Origin: MED-G17 sp963991985
Lineage (GTDB): Bacteria; Bacteroidota; Bacteroidia; NS11-12g; UBA9320
Direction of reading: 5' to 3'
DNA: 5,991 nucleotides
NCBI GenBank assembly: GCA_963991985.1
Contig: CAXDRX010000049.1
Span: 1-5,991, forward strand
Shown: one piece after another, positions 1-5,990 of the stretch
How the letters are laid out: each line of letters opens with the position of its first letter
Position numbering within the stretch: position 1 is the stretch's first letter
Translations under genes and position numbers: made by a program
The notes under the pieces: generated by a model
The model's database searches: none
The model's input: the letters and a program-made list of their open reading frames with translations, nothing else
Told to the model about the DNA's origin: nothing

Positions 1-207
1 GTAATGATCGGTTAGCTGACCATTTACTTGTACCACCTGTACATCATAGATGCCATGATCGTGGAGCATTTGCTCGGCAATCTCCTTGCCGCTTTTATTG
101 CTCCTCAAGGGAGTTTGAGAATATTTTTTGAATTTTGACTTCAAACGACCCTGAACCAACATGCTCACAACCATGAACACGATGCCTAATAAATAAATTC
201 CGCTCAT
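1..207 (-). CDS. YugP-type membrane zinc metallopeptidase, N-terminal part (cut by window edge)
   Basis: Reading leftward from the ATG at 207-205 gives 69 codons without a stop, continuing past the window edge. The protein opens MSGIYLLGIVFMVVSMLVQG, a membrane segment at about residues 3-20. A basic stretch follows (RLKSKFKKYSQ), then an alpha/beta-like region ending in the motif GQLTDHY at residues 63-69. This matches the start of the YugP/neutral zinc metallopeptidase family (Zn_peptidase_2), in which an N-terminal helix is followed by K/R-rich sequence and an L-[ST]-D-H-Y motif before the HExxH zinc site. The zinc site would lie outside the window, so catalytic competence cannot be judged. 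The family is membrane bound and its substrates are poorly known. The start sits 43 bases after the stop of the upstream small membrane protein gene, so co-transcription with purD is likely. The family call rests on remembered consensus, not on a search. Confidence 0.82.
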   Translation of the reverse strand, partial: MSGIYLLGIVFMVVSMLVQGRLKSKFKKYSQTPLRSNKSGKEIAEQMLHDHGIYDVQVVQVNGQLTDHY

Positions 208-250
208 TTTAATATTTCAATAACAAAAATTGTTCAAAACTGTATAGCTG

Positions 251-412
251 TCAGCTTGTCATATAACGAATGAACAAAACCACCATGGCCGCCAAAAATA
301 AGAGTAGTGAAATTTTATTGATTCCATGCATCATCCGAAGATTAATATTGTTCTTGCTTTCTTCGTCTTTTTTGAAGCTTATATAAGCAAATATTTTTTG
401 AAGGACTTTCAT
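251..412 (-). CDS. Small single-pass membrane protein, DUF6728-like (53 aa)
   Basis: This 53-codon gene starts with ATG at 412-410 and ends with TGA at 253-251. Its first four bases, ATGA, contain the purD stop codon. The N-terminal part is basic and soluble (MKVLQKIFAYISFKKDEESK). A block NLRMMHGINKIS at about residues 24-35 follows, then one hydrophobic helix (about 36-48) and a short tail RYMTS. The block before the helix resembles the LR-x-MHGINKI core that I associate with DUF6728, a short membrane protein family of Bacteroidota with no known function. That assignment is from memory. Translation probably depends on termination-reinitiation from purD, because there is no separate Shine-Dalgarno outside the purD coding sequence. 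Support for a real gene is the 4-base overlap, the clean membrane topology and the family-like block. I propose no function beyond membrane association. Confidence 0.72.
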   Translation of the reverse strand: MKVLQKIFAYISFKKDEESKNNINLRMMHGINKISLLLFLAAMVVLFIRYMTS

Positions 413-1674
413 TTTAGTATGTCTTTTCCGATGTCTTTTCTATAATAACAGTTTTCAAAAGAAACTTGCTTGATTTGTTGGTAAGATTTTTTGAGTGCTG
501 CTCTGGCATCTTTGCCCATTGCCGTACTTGCAAGAACCCTACCACCATTTGTGTAAAGCTTATTGCCGACTCTTTTTGTGCCAGCATGGAAAATATAGTC
601 TTCTGTTTTACCAATTTCTATTCCCTTATTCTTTGCGTAATTCCCGGGATATCCGCCACTCACCATGACTATAGAACTACAAGCTCTTGAGTCAATTTCT
701 AACTGATATTCTTTCAATGAGTTGGTTTTCACCGCATGCAAAAGGTCACCGGCAGAGCTAATCATCCTTGGCAATACCGATTGAGTTTCAGGATCTCCCA
801 TTCGGGCATTGTACTCAATAACATATGGCTCACCGCCCACCACCATTAATCCAAAAAATAGGAAACCACAATACTGTAAGCCTCTACTTTTTATGCCATG
901 AAGCGTTGGTTCGATAATCTTTTTTTCAACTTTTTTCCGCAATGATTCGTCAAAAAATGGTACTGGACTAATGCTGCCCATTCCGCCAGTATTCAAGCCT
1001 ATATCCCCTTCCCCTATTCGCTTGTAATCTTTTGCTTCGGGCAACAAAACATAATCTGTACCATCAGTCAAAATGAAAACCGAAAACTCTATGCCTTCCA
1101 AAAATTCCTCAACGACCACTTTCTCAGAAGCCGAACCAAATTGTTTGTCTATCAGCATCCCGGTCAGAGCACTTTTAGCTTCGGCAAGATTGTTTAAAAT
1201 TAAAACTCCCTTTCCAGCAGCCAAACCATCTGCCTTCAAAACAAAAGGTGCCGACAATTTTTCCAGAAATAAAAAGGCCTCACCTAAGCGCTCGGAAGTA
1301 AATGTTTTGCTCTCTGCGCAAGGAATGTTAAACTCTCTCATAAATGCTTTAGAAAATGACTTGCTAGCCTCCAACTGAGCGCCCGATTTATGCGGGCCAA
1401 GCACAAATGTTTTACTTTTTTGGTTTTGAAAATAATCTGCGATTCCGTCTACCAAAGGCTGCTCTGGGCCAGGAATCATAAAATCTATTTTTTCTTTTTG
1501 ACAGAAGTTTAAAATTTCGTCGAAATGCTGCAAGGACAAATCTATAGACTCCGCCACATCCGAAGTCCCCCCATTGCCAGGAGCTATCCATATTTTTTTT
1601 ATTTGTTCATCTTTTGACAGCCAATGCACCAAGGCATGCTCTCGACCACCACTTCCCAAAACCAAAACCTTCAT
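409..1674 (-). CDS. purD: Phosphoribosylamine--glycine ligase (GAR synthetase)
   Basis: PurD joins 5-phosphoribosylamine and glycine with ATP hydrolysis to make glycinamide ribonucleotide, the second step of de novo purine synthesis in the cytoplasm. The 421-residue protein is close to the 429 residues of the E. coli enzyme. The N-terminal domain begins MKVLVLGSGGREHAL (Rossmann-like, residues 1-15) and contains APGNGGT at 31-37 and PGPEQPL at 68-74. The ATP-grasp domain shows KADGLAAGKGV at 147-157, LNTGGMGS at 227-234, and the signature RMGDPETQ at 291-298 with acidic metal-binding residues. The C-terminal domain has NGGRVLAST at 377-384. The open frame extends upstream to 1911, but I chose the ATG at 1674-1672. 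It begins exactly at the family N-terminus, and the 79 extra residues are Cys-rich nonsense lying over the divergent promoter and the secA start. The gene appears to lead a leftward unit, with the next gene starting in its stop codon. All recognised motifs are intact. Confidence 0.97.
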   Translation of the reverse strand: MKVLVLGSGGREHALVHWLSKDEQIKKIWIAPGNGGTSDVAESIDLSLQHFDEILNFCQKEKIDFMIPGPEQPLVDGIADYFQNQKSKTFVLGPHKSGAQLEASKSFSKAFMREFNIPCAESKTFTSERLGEAFLFLEKLSAPFVLKADGLAAGKGVLILNNLAEAKSALTGMLIDKQFGSASEKVVVEEFLEGIEFSVFILTDGTDYVLLPEAKDYKRIGEGDIGLNTGGMGSISPVPFFDESLRKKVEKKIIEPTLHGIKSRGLQYCGFLFFGLMVVGGEPYVIEYNARMGDPETQSVLPRMISSAGDLLHAVKTNSLKEYQLEIDSRACSSIVMVSGGYPGNYAKNKGIEIGKTEDYIFHAGTKRVGNKLYTNGGRVLASTAMGKDARAALKKSYQQIKQVSFENCYYRKDIGKDILK

Positions 1675-1723
1675 TTGAAGACTCAAAGAAACAAATTTTG
1701 ACGGATAGAATAGATAGAAAACC

Positions 1724-1739
1724 TTTCGAGCTTTCGAAA
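1724..1739. repeat. Short inverted repeat TTTCGA-N4-TCGAAA
   Basis: Perfect 6-base arms (1724-1729 and 1734-1739) flank the spacer GCTT. The repeat lies 50 bases upstream of the purD start, inside the divergent control region. It could be a protein binding site or a small hairpin in a purD leader, if transcription begins upstream of it. A 6-base palindrome in AT-rich DNA can also arise by chance, so function is only a suggestion. Confidence 0.35.
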
Positions 1740-1762
1740 TTTTCTTTTTACAAAGGCACTTG

Positions 1763-1775
1763 GCACAATTTGTGC
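1763..1775. repeat. Palindrome GCACAATTTGTGC, possible operator
   Basis: This is a perfect 13-base palindrome: arms GCACAA and TTGTGC around a central T. It sits 10 bases upstream of the predicted secA -7 box, so a bound protein would overlap the -33 region of that promoter. It also lies 88 bases upstream of the purD start. The position suits an operator, but the regulator is unknown and no family-specific site was recognised. Confidence 0.4.
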
Positions 1776-1785
1776 AGTCTTTTGT

Positions 1786-1793
1786 TAGGTTTG
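1786..1793 (+). promoter_or_regulatory. Predicted -7 box of the secA promoter (TAGGTTTG)
   Basis: TAGGTTTG is a perfect match to the TAnnTTTG -7 element of Bacteroidota primary-sigma promoters. Transcription would begin near 1797-1800, giving a leader of about 20 bases before the secA ATG at 1820. The upstream TTTG element is not well placed. The nearest candidates are CTTG at 1759-1762 (23-base gap) and TTTG at 1769-1772 (13-base gap), against the usual gap of roughly 19-21. Confidence 0.5.
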
Positions 1794-1819
1794 TATTCCC
1801 TGCGAAACGCAAATTAAGT

Positions 1820-4800
1820 ATGATAGGTAAGTTGCTAAAAGGCATCACAGGATTTAAAAGTAAGTCCGAGAAAGACGTACAGAATCTACAACCGTTGGTA
1901 GATGAAATCAATGAATATTACTATAGTTTTCAGGAATTATCCAACGATCAACTTAGAGAAAAAACTACGGAACTAAAAAAAATTATCGAACAAAAGCTCG
2001 GACCGATCGATCGTCAAATTTTATCACTGCAGGAAAAAATTACTGACGAGTTTTCCAACGATATAGAAAAGAAAGAAAACGCCTACAAGGAAATTGATGA
2101 TTTTGAGGAAGAAAGAAACGAACGATTGGAAGAAGTTCTAGAAGAAATTCTTCCAGAAGCATTTGCCCTGATCAAAACAACCGCCCGAAGATTTAAAGAA
2201 AACGAAACCATTGAAGTGGTCGCCACCGAAAATGACAAGGCATTGGCCATGCAAAAAGATCACATTTCCATCAAAGGAGATCGGGCCATTTATCAAAATG
2301 AGTGGGACGCTGCAGGAGGTACGGTTAAATGGAACATGATTCATTATGACGTTCAATTGATTGGTGGCATAAGCTTACATCAGGGAAAAATAGCAGAAAT
2401 GGCAACAGGAGAAGGAAAAACACTTGTCTCTACATTGCCTGCTTTTTTAAATGCTTTGGCAGGAAGAGGAGTCCACATTGTTACTGTGAATGACTATTTG
2501 GCGCGAAGAGATTGCGAATGGAATGCTCCCATCTTTCAATTTCATGGCCTTAGTGTAGATTGCATCGACTACTACCCTCCTCACTCTCTCGAGAGACGTG
2601 CCGCTTATCAAGCCGACATTACTTATGGAACCAACAATGAATTTGGTTTTGACTACCTGAGAGACAATATGGCCCATCAGCCCGAAGAATTGGTTCAAAG
2701 AAGACATCACTACGCCATGATTGATGAGGTAGACTCCGTTCTCATAGACGATGCCCGAACTCCCCTTATCATTTCTGGGCCTGTCGAAAAAGGAGACCAA
2801 CACCAGTTTATGGACTTGAAGCCAAGAATTCAAAAATTGGTAGACGCCCAAAAACGCATCGCGGTGAAAAGCTTAAACGAAGCCAAAAAGCTTATCCAAG
2901 AAAATAAAACGGGTGAAAAAGAAGGAGGCCTTCACCTTTACAGAGCTTTTAGAGGGCTTCCAAAAAACAATGCCCTAATCAAGTTTTTGAGTGAAACGGG
3001 CAATCGCACCTTACTCCAGAAAAGCGAAAATTACTATCTCCAAGATCAGCAAAAAAATATGCACATCATTGACGAAGAGCTCTTCTTTACCATTGATGAA
3101 AAAAACAATCAAGTAGAGCTTACCGACAAAGGGGTGGAAATGATTACCAAAGAAGGAGAAGACAAAGACTTTTTTGTGATGACCGACGTAGGTGCAGAAA
3201 TGGCAGAATTGGAGAAAGAAAAACTCTCCGAAAAAGAAAACCTTAAAAGAAAAGACGCAATCATGCGTGATTTTTCTGTAAAAAGCGAGAGGATACACTC
3301 TGTCAACCAATTGCTAAAGGCATATACTCTTTTTGAAAAGGATGTAGAATACATATTGCAAGACAATAAAGTGAAAATTGTAGACGAACAAACGGGACGT
3401 GTGATGGAAGGAAGACGATATTCTGATGGTCTGCACCAAGCTATTGAAGCCAAAGAAAATGTAAAAGTAGAGGCTGCTACCCAAACCTATGCGACCGTAA
3501 CCTTGCAAAACTACTTTCGGATGTATCACAAGCTTTCTGGAATGACCGGAACGGCAGAAACAGAAGCTGGAGAGTTTTGGGAAATCTATAAACTAGACGT
3601 GGTAGTCATTCCAACCAATAAGCCCATCATTCGAGACGATCAAAACGATTTGGTATACAAAACCAAAAGGGAAAAATACAATGCTGTCATCGACGAAATA
3701 AAAAAGTTGAGCGCCGAAGGCCGTCCCATTCTTGTAGGAACAACCTCAGTAGAAGTTTCCGAAACTTTAAGCAGAATGCTAAAGCTGAGAAAAGTAAAAC
3801 ACAATGTTCTCAACGCCAAACAACATCAGCGAGAAGCGGAAATTGTTGCAGAGGCAGGCAAAAAAGGAGCGGTGACCATTGCCACCAATATGGCAGGTAG
3901 AGGAACCGATATTAAGTTGTCAGATGACATCAAAGCGCTAGGCGGTTTGGCCATCATTGGCACAGAAAGACATGATTCAAGAAGAGTGGATCGTCAATTG
4001 AGGGGTCGCTCAGGGAGGCAAGGAGATCCAGGAAGCTCACAGTTTTATGTGAGTCTAGAAGACAATCTAATGCGCTTGTTTGGCTCTGAAAGGGTGAGCA
4101 ATATTATGGATAGATTTGGCTATGAAGAAGGGGAAGTAATTCAACATTCCATGATCACCAAGACCATTGAACGATCTCAGAAAAAAGTAGAAAACAACAA
4201 CTTTGGCATCCGAAAACGTTTGTTGGAATACGATGATGTCATGAACAAACAAAGAGAAGTAATTTATGCACGTAGGCGAAATGCCTTGTTTGGAGAACGG
4301 ATGTCGGTTGATATCAATAATGCGCTCTATGACTGGATAAATGAAACTGTTCCAAACTTCAAAGATTTTGGTGACTTTGATGGTTTAAAGATGGAAATAT
4401 TGAGAAACTTGGCATTAGAACCTCAATTGACTGAAGAAGATTTTTTGGAGCAAAACGAAAATGTTCTGACCCAAAATATCTTCGAACAACTTTCTGAAGG
4501 ATATCAGCGAAAAAATCAACAAGTAATCGACGAAGCATTACCCGTCATTTCCAATATCTTTGACCAGAACAAAGGAGAAGCCGAAAATATTGTCGTGCCA
4601 TTTTCAGATGGCATGAAGGGTTTAAATGTAGTAACGCCAATGCAAGAAACCATTCAAAGCCAAGGCAAAGCACTAATTTCTTCTTTTGAAAAATTTGTGG
4701 CCTTGGCCAATATAGACAATCATTGGAAAGAGCATCTACGTGAACTTGATGATCTTAAGCAAGCTGCCAACACGGCAAGCTATGAACAAAAAGATCCTCT

Positions 4801-5128
4801 TTTGATTTACAAATTGGAATCATTCAACTTATTCAAAGGCATGATGCATGAGCTCAACAGCGAAGTTTTGTCCATGCTATTCAAAGGCAAACTGCCATCA
4901 CAGTCCCCAAAAGTTCAGCAAGGAAAAAACCCTAATAAAAGTTTGAGTGAAAGCCGTCTACAAACCTCAAGAAAAAGCGATCTGCCCGAAGTCAGAACGC
5001 AAGCCCAAACACAGACACAAGATAAGGAAAAAGTACCCATCAAAGCAGCAACGAAGGTGGGAAGAAATAACCCTTGCCCTTGCGGAAGCGGAAAGAAATA
5101 CAAAAAATGTCACGGAGCAAATGCGTAA
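1820..5128 (+). CDS. secA: Preprotein translocase ATPase SecA, long Bacteroidota form
   Basis: SecA is the cytoplasmic and membrane-peripheral ATPase that drives unfolded preproteins through SecYEG. The 1,102-residue protein has Walker A MATGEGKT at 194-201, DYLARRD at 225-231, TYGTNNEFGFDYLRDNM at 268-284, and Walker B DEVD at 302-305. QGRRYSDGLHQ-type sequence is at 530-540, MTGTAETEAGEF at 575-586, MAGRGTDI at 691-698 and QLRGRSGRQGDPGSS at 726-740. The helical wing/scaffold includes NFGIRKRLLEYDDVMNKQR at 794-812. The C-terminal SEC-C zinc motif is CPCGSGKKYKKCHG, with Cys1086, Cys1088, Cys1097 and His1098, joined by a flexible Gln/Ser-rich linker (about 1025-1078). It is about 200 residues longer than E. 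coli SecA (901), mainly before Walker A and after LIISGP at 316-321. I chose the ATG at 1820 because MIGKLLKGITG is a normal SecA start; an upstream in-frame ATG at 1760 would precede the predicted promoter. The stop overlaps the next gene. Confidence 0.98.
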   Translation: MIGKLLKGITGFKSKSEKDVQNLQPLVDEINEYYYSFQELSNDQLREKTTELKKIIEQKLGPIDRQILSLQEKITDEFSNDIEKKENAYKEIDDFEEERNERLEEVLEEILPEAFALIKTTARRFKENETIEVVATENDKALAMQKDHISIKGDRAIYQNEWDAAGGTVKWNMIHYDVQLIGGISLHQGKIAEMATGEGKTLVSTLPAFLNALAGRGVHIVTVNDYLARRDCEWNAPIFQFHGLSVDCIDYYPPHSLERRAAYQADITYGTNNEFGFDYLRDNMAHQPEELVQRRHHYAMIDEVDSVLIDDARTPLIISGPVEKGDQHQFMDLKPRIQKLVDAQKRIAVKSLNEAKKLIQENKTGEKEGGLHLYRAFRGLPKNNALIKFLSETGNRTLLQKSENYYLQDQQKNMHIIDEELFFTIDEKNNQVELTDKGVEMITKEGEDKDFFVMTDVGAEMAELEKEKLSEKENLKRKDAIMRDFSVKSERIHSVNQLLKAYTLFEKDVEYILQDNKVKIVDEQTGRVMEGRRYSDGLHQAIEAKENVKVEAATQTYATVTLQNYFRMYHKLSGMTGTAETEAGEFWEIYKLDVVVIPTNKPIIRDDQNDLVYKTKREKYNAVIDEIKKLSAEGRPILVGTTSVEVSETLSRMLKLRKVKHNVLNAKQHQREAEIVAEAGKKGAVTIATNMAGRGTDIKLSDDIKALGGLAIIGTERHDSRRVDRQLRGRSGRQGDPGSSQFYVSLEDNLMRLFGSERVSNIMDRFGYEEGEVIQHSMITKTIERSQKKVENNNFGIRKRLLEYDDVMNKQREVIYARRRNALFGERMSVDINNALYDWINETVPNFKDFGDFDGLKMEILRNLALEPQLTEEDFLEQNENVLTQNIFEQLSEGYQRKNQQVIDEALPVISNIFDQNKGEAENIVVPFSDGMKGLNVVTPMQETIQSQGKALISSFEKFVALANIDNHWKEHLRELDDLKQAANTASYEQKDPLLIYKLESFNLFKGMMHELNSEVLSMLFKGKLPSQSPKVQQGKNPNKSLSESRLQTSRKSDLPEVRTQAQTQTQDKEKVPIKAATKVGRNNPCPCGSGKKYKKCHGANA

Positions 5129-5504
5129 ATACTTTAGCACTATAGCGCTATTGTTGCCCATAGCTGTATGTGCTCAAAATGTCCATTTTCATGAGCCAGA
5201 GGCACTAAAAATCGCTCTAGAGCAAAAGATTTCTGCCACAGACTCTAGCCGTTTGGATGGATTTCGAATTCAAATATTTTCAGGTAGCAGTCGTGCAAAT
5301 GCGGAAAAAGTAAAAGACCAACTCATCCATGAATTGCCTGAATTTTCCAATCGTATCTACCTCAAATACCAAGCACCCAATTACAAAATTCGAGTAGGCA
5401 ATTACTACCACGAAATAGACGCTCAAAAAGATTTAAAAATATTGGAAAGTAAGTACGAGGGAATTTTTGTGGTTCGTGAACAAATAAGGCTTCCCAAACG
5501 CTAA
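5121..5504 (+). CDS. Exported SPOR-domain protein (127 aa)
   Basis: The protein begins MRKYFSTIALLLPIAVCAQN: a basic start, a hydrophobic core and a plausible signal peptidase I site after Ala18 (V-C-A before Gln19). Val precedes Cys17, which does not fit a lipobox, so I read it as periplasmic rather than a lipoprotein. A short linker (19-45) leads to a SPOR domain at about 46-122, with FRIQIFSGSSRANAEKVKDQ (48-67), YKIRVGNYYHEIDAQKDL (88-105) and a final strand GIFVVREQI. SPOR domains generally bind peptidoglycan stripped of stem peptides, often at division sites, so a cell-envelope role is likely but unproven. The frame is open upstream into secA, but the ATG at 5121 is chosen because it gives the signal peptide. 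It overlaps the secA stop by 8 bases, with GGAG at 5114-5117 just ahead. The gene probably shares the secA transcript. Confidence 0.88.
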   Translation: MRKYFSTIALLLPIAVCAQNVHFHEPEALKIALEQKISATDSSRLDGFRIQIFSGSSRANAEKVKDQLIHELPEFSNRIYLKYQAPNYKIRVGNYYHEIDAQKDLKILESKYEGIFVVREQIRLPKR

Positions 5505-5517
5505 GTATAAAACTAGG

Positions 5518-5883
5518 ATGACAACTATTGCAATGATTGCGCACGACGGAAAGAAACCGGAAATGGTCGCTTTTTTGATGAACAACAAAAGTTTATTAAA
5601 CGATGTAAATTTGGTAGCAACGTCGACGACCGGAACACACATAGAAGAAATGGGTCTAGCGGTTCAGAAAATGATGAGTGGACCCAAAGGAGGTGATGCA
5701 CAGATTGCCGCTTGGGTGGCCGAAAAAAAAATGGATGCCGTCATATTTTTTCGAGACCCTATGGGAAAACATCCCCATGAGCCTGATGTCCAGATGCTGC
5801 TTCGGCTTTGTGATGTGCACAACATCCCTTTGGCAACCAATCCAGCAAGTGCCAAGTATATTTTGAAAGGTTTGCTTCAATAA
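5518..5883 (+). CDS. mgsA: Methylglyoxal synthase, short form (121 aa)
   Basis: MgsA converts dihydroxyacetone phosphate to methylglyoxal and phosphate, a cytoplasmic bypass of lower glycolysis that relieves sugar-phosphate build-up. Recognisable parts are IAMIAHDGKK at 4-13 (His9, Asp10), the phosphate loop TSTTG at 35-39, SGPKGGDAQ at 54-62 with the catalytic Asp60, FFRDP at 77-81 (Asp80), PHEPD at 86-90 (His87, Asp90), and LLRLCDVHNIPLATN at 94-108. These correspond to the active-site His and Asp residues of the E. coli enzyme. Two details differ. The loop reads T-S-T-T-G where E. coli and B. subtilis have T-G-T-T-G, and the protein stops at ILKGLLQ, shorter than E. coli (152) and B. subtilis (137) because the C-terminal tail is missing. 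The start at 5518 lies 13 bases after the SPOR gene stop, so the two are probably co-transcribed. AGG directly before the ATG is too close for a normal Shine-Dalgarno. Confidence 0.95.
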   Translation: MTTIAMIAHDGKKPEMVAFLMNNKSLLNDVNLVATSTTGTHIEEMGLAVQKMMSGPKGGDAQIAAWVAEKKMDAVIFFRDPMGKHPHEPDVQMLLRLCDVHNIPLATNPASAKYILKGLLQ

Positions 5884-5885
5884 AA

Positions 5886-5907
5886 GCAAAGGATTGGTTA
5901 GCTTTGC
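5886..5907 (+). other. Weak stem-loop between mgsA and the tRNA
   Basis: Perfect arms GCAAAG (5886-5891) and CTTTGC (5902-5907) surround a 10-base loop, starting three bases after the mgsA stop. No T-run follows, so this is a poor candidate for an intrinsic terminator. The 3' arm also overlaps the predicted tRNA -7 box. It may be a chance repeat; a weak mRNA 3'-end structure remains possible. Confidence 0.25.
5899..5906 (+). promoter_or_regulatory. Predicted -7 box of the tRNA promoter (TAGCTTTG)
   Basis: TAGCTTTG is a perfect TAnnTTTG match ending 10 bases before the mature tRNA 5' end, so transcription would start only a few bases ahead of the tRNA. The nearest upstream TTTG (5871-5874, inside the end of mgsA) is 24 bases away, longer than the usual 19-21. 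The placement supports a dedicated tRNA promoter, but the imperfect spacing keeps this tentative. Confidence 0.45.
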
Positions 5908-5916
5908 ATATCTTAT

Positions 5917-5990
5917 GGCGAGGTAGCTCAGATGGTTAGAGCGCAGGATTCATAACCCTGAGGTCGGCAGTTCGATTCTGCTCCTCGCTA
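5917..5990 (+). tRNA. tRNA-Met (anticodon CAT), probably elongator
   Basis: A full cloverleaf can be drawn. The acceptor stem is GGCGAGG with CCTCGCT (5983-5989), the first pair being G-U. The D stem is GCTC/GAGC with GG in its loop. The anticodon arm is CAGGA-TTCATAA-CCCTG, with anticodon CAT at 5951-5953. The variable loop is AGGTC, the T arm is GGCAG-TTCGATT-CTGCT, and the discriminator is A5990. The last base of the window is C, so whether CCA is encoded cannot be seen. It is not the initiator: there is no three-G/three-C anticodon stem (the pair next to the loop is A-C) and no C1-A72 mismatch. The alternative for CAT is tRNA-Ile2, whose C34 is modified to lysidine. The acceptor pair A5-U68 is as in E. 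coli tRNA-Met and lacks the C4-G69/C5-G68 of E. coli tRNA-Ile2, so I favour elongator Met. Confidence 0.88.

Larger units (their letters stand above)
1675..1819. promoter_or_regulatory. Divergent purD/secA control region
   Basis: This 145-base AT-rich spacer separates two divergent starts and must hold both promoters. It contains no credible gene. On the secA strand there is a perfect TAnnTTTG box (annotated separately). On the purD strand I see only 7-of-8 matches to that box: TGCCTTTG at 1758-1751, and AAAATTTG at 1699-1692, about 17 bases from the purD ATG. The purD promoter is therefore not assigned. Two short inverted repeats lie between the starts and are listed separately. No riboswitch-like fold was recognised, including no purine-riboswitch core, though I could not compute folding. 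Confidence 0.6.

Noticed and set aside
1760..1819. Upstream in-frame ATG for secA adding 20 residues
   Set aside because: The predicted -7 box at 1786-1793 would lie inside it, and SecA proteins normally begin at the MIGKLLKGI-like segment. The added residues have no family resemblance.
1675..1911. N-terminal extension of the purD frame by 79 residues
   Set aside because: It is rich in Cys and Phe, has no PurD similarity, covers the whole divergent spacer and runs into the secA start. PurD proteins begin at the MKVLVLGSGG segment.
2447..3529. Several antisense frames of 70-134 codons within secA
   Set aside because: They lie opposite strongly conserved SecA motifs, have no recognisable domains, and their composition fits antisense translation of a coding strand rich in A.
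4947..5120. Longer start for the SPOR gene inside secA
   Set aside because: This part is the shifted frame of the SecA linker and zinc tail, very Lys/Arg-rich. Using it would bury the clear signal peptide that begins at 5121.
5121..5177. SPOR protein as a lipoprotein, Cys17
   Set aside because: The residues before the Cys are I-A-V. A lipobox needs Gly, Ala or Ser just before the Cys, so signal peptidase I cleavage after Ala18 fits better.
5886..5907. Intrinsic terminator after mgsA
   Set aside because: The stem is only six pairs with a 10-base loop and no following T-run, and it overlaps the tRNA -7 box. It is kept only as a weak stem-loop.
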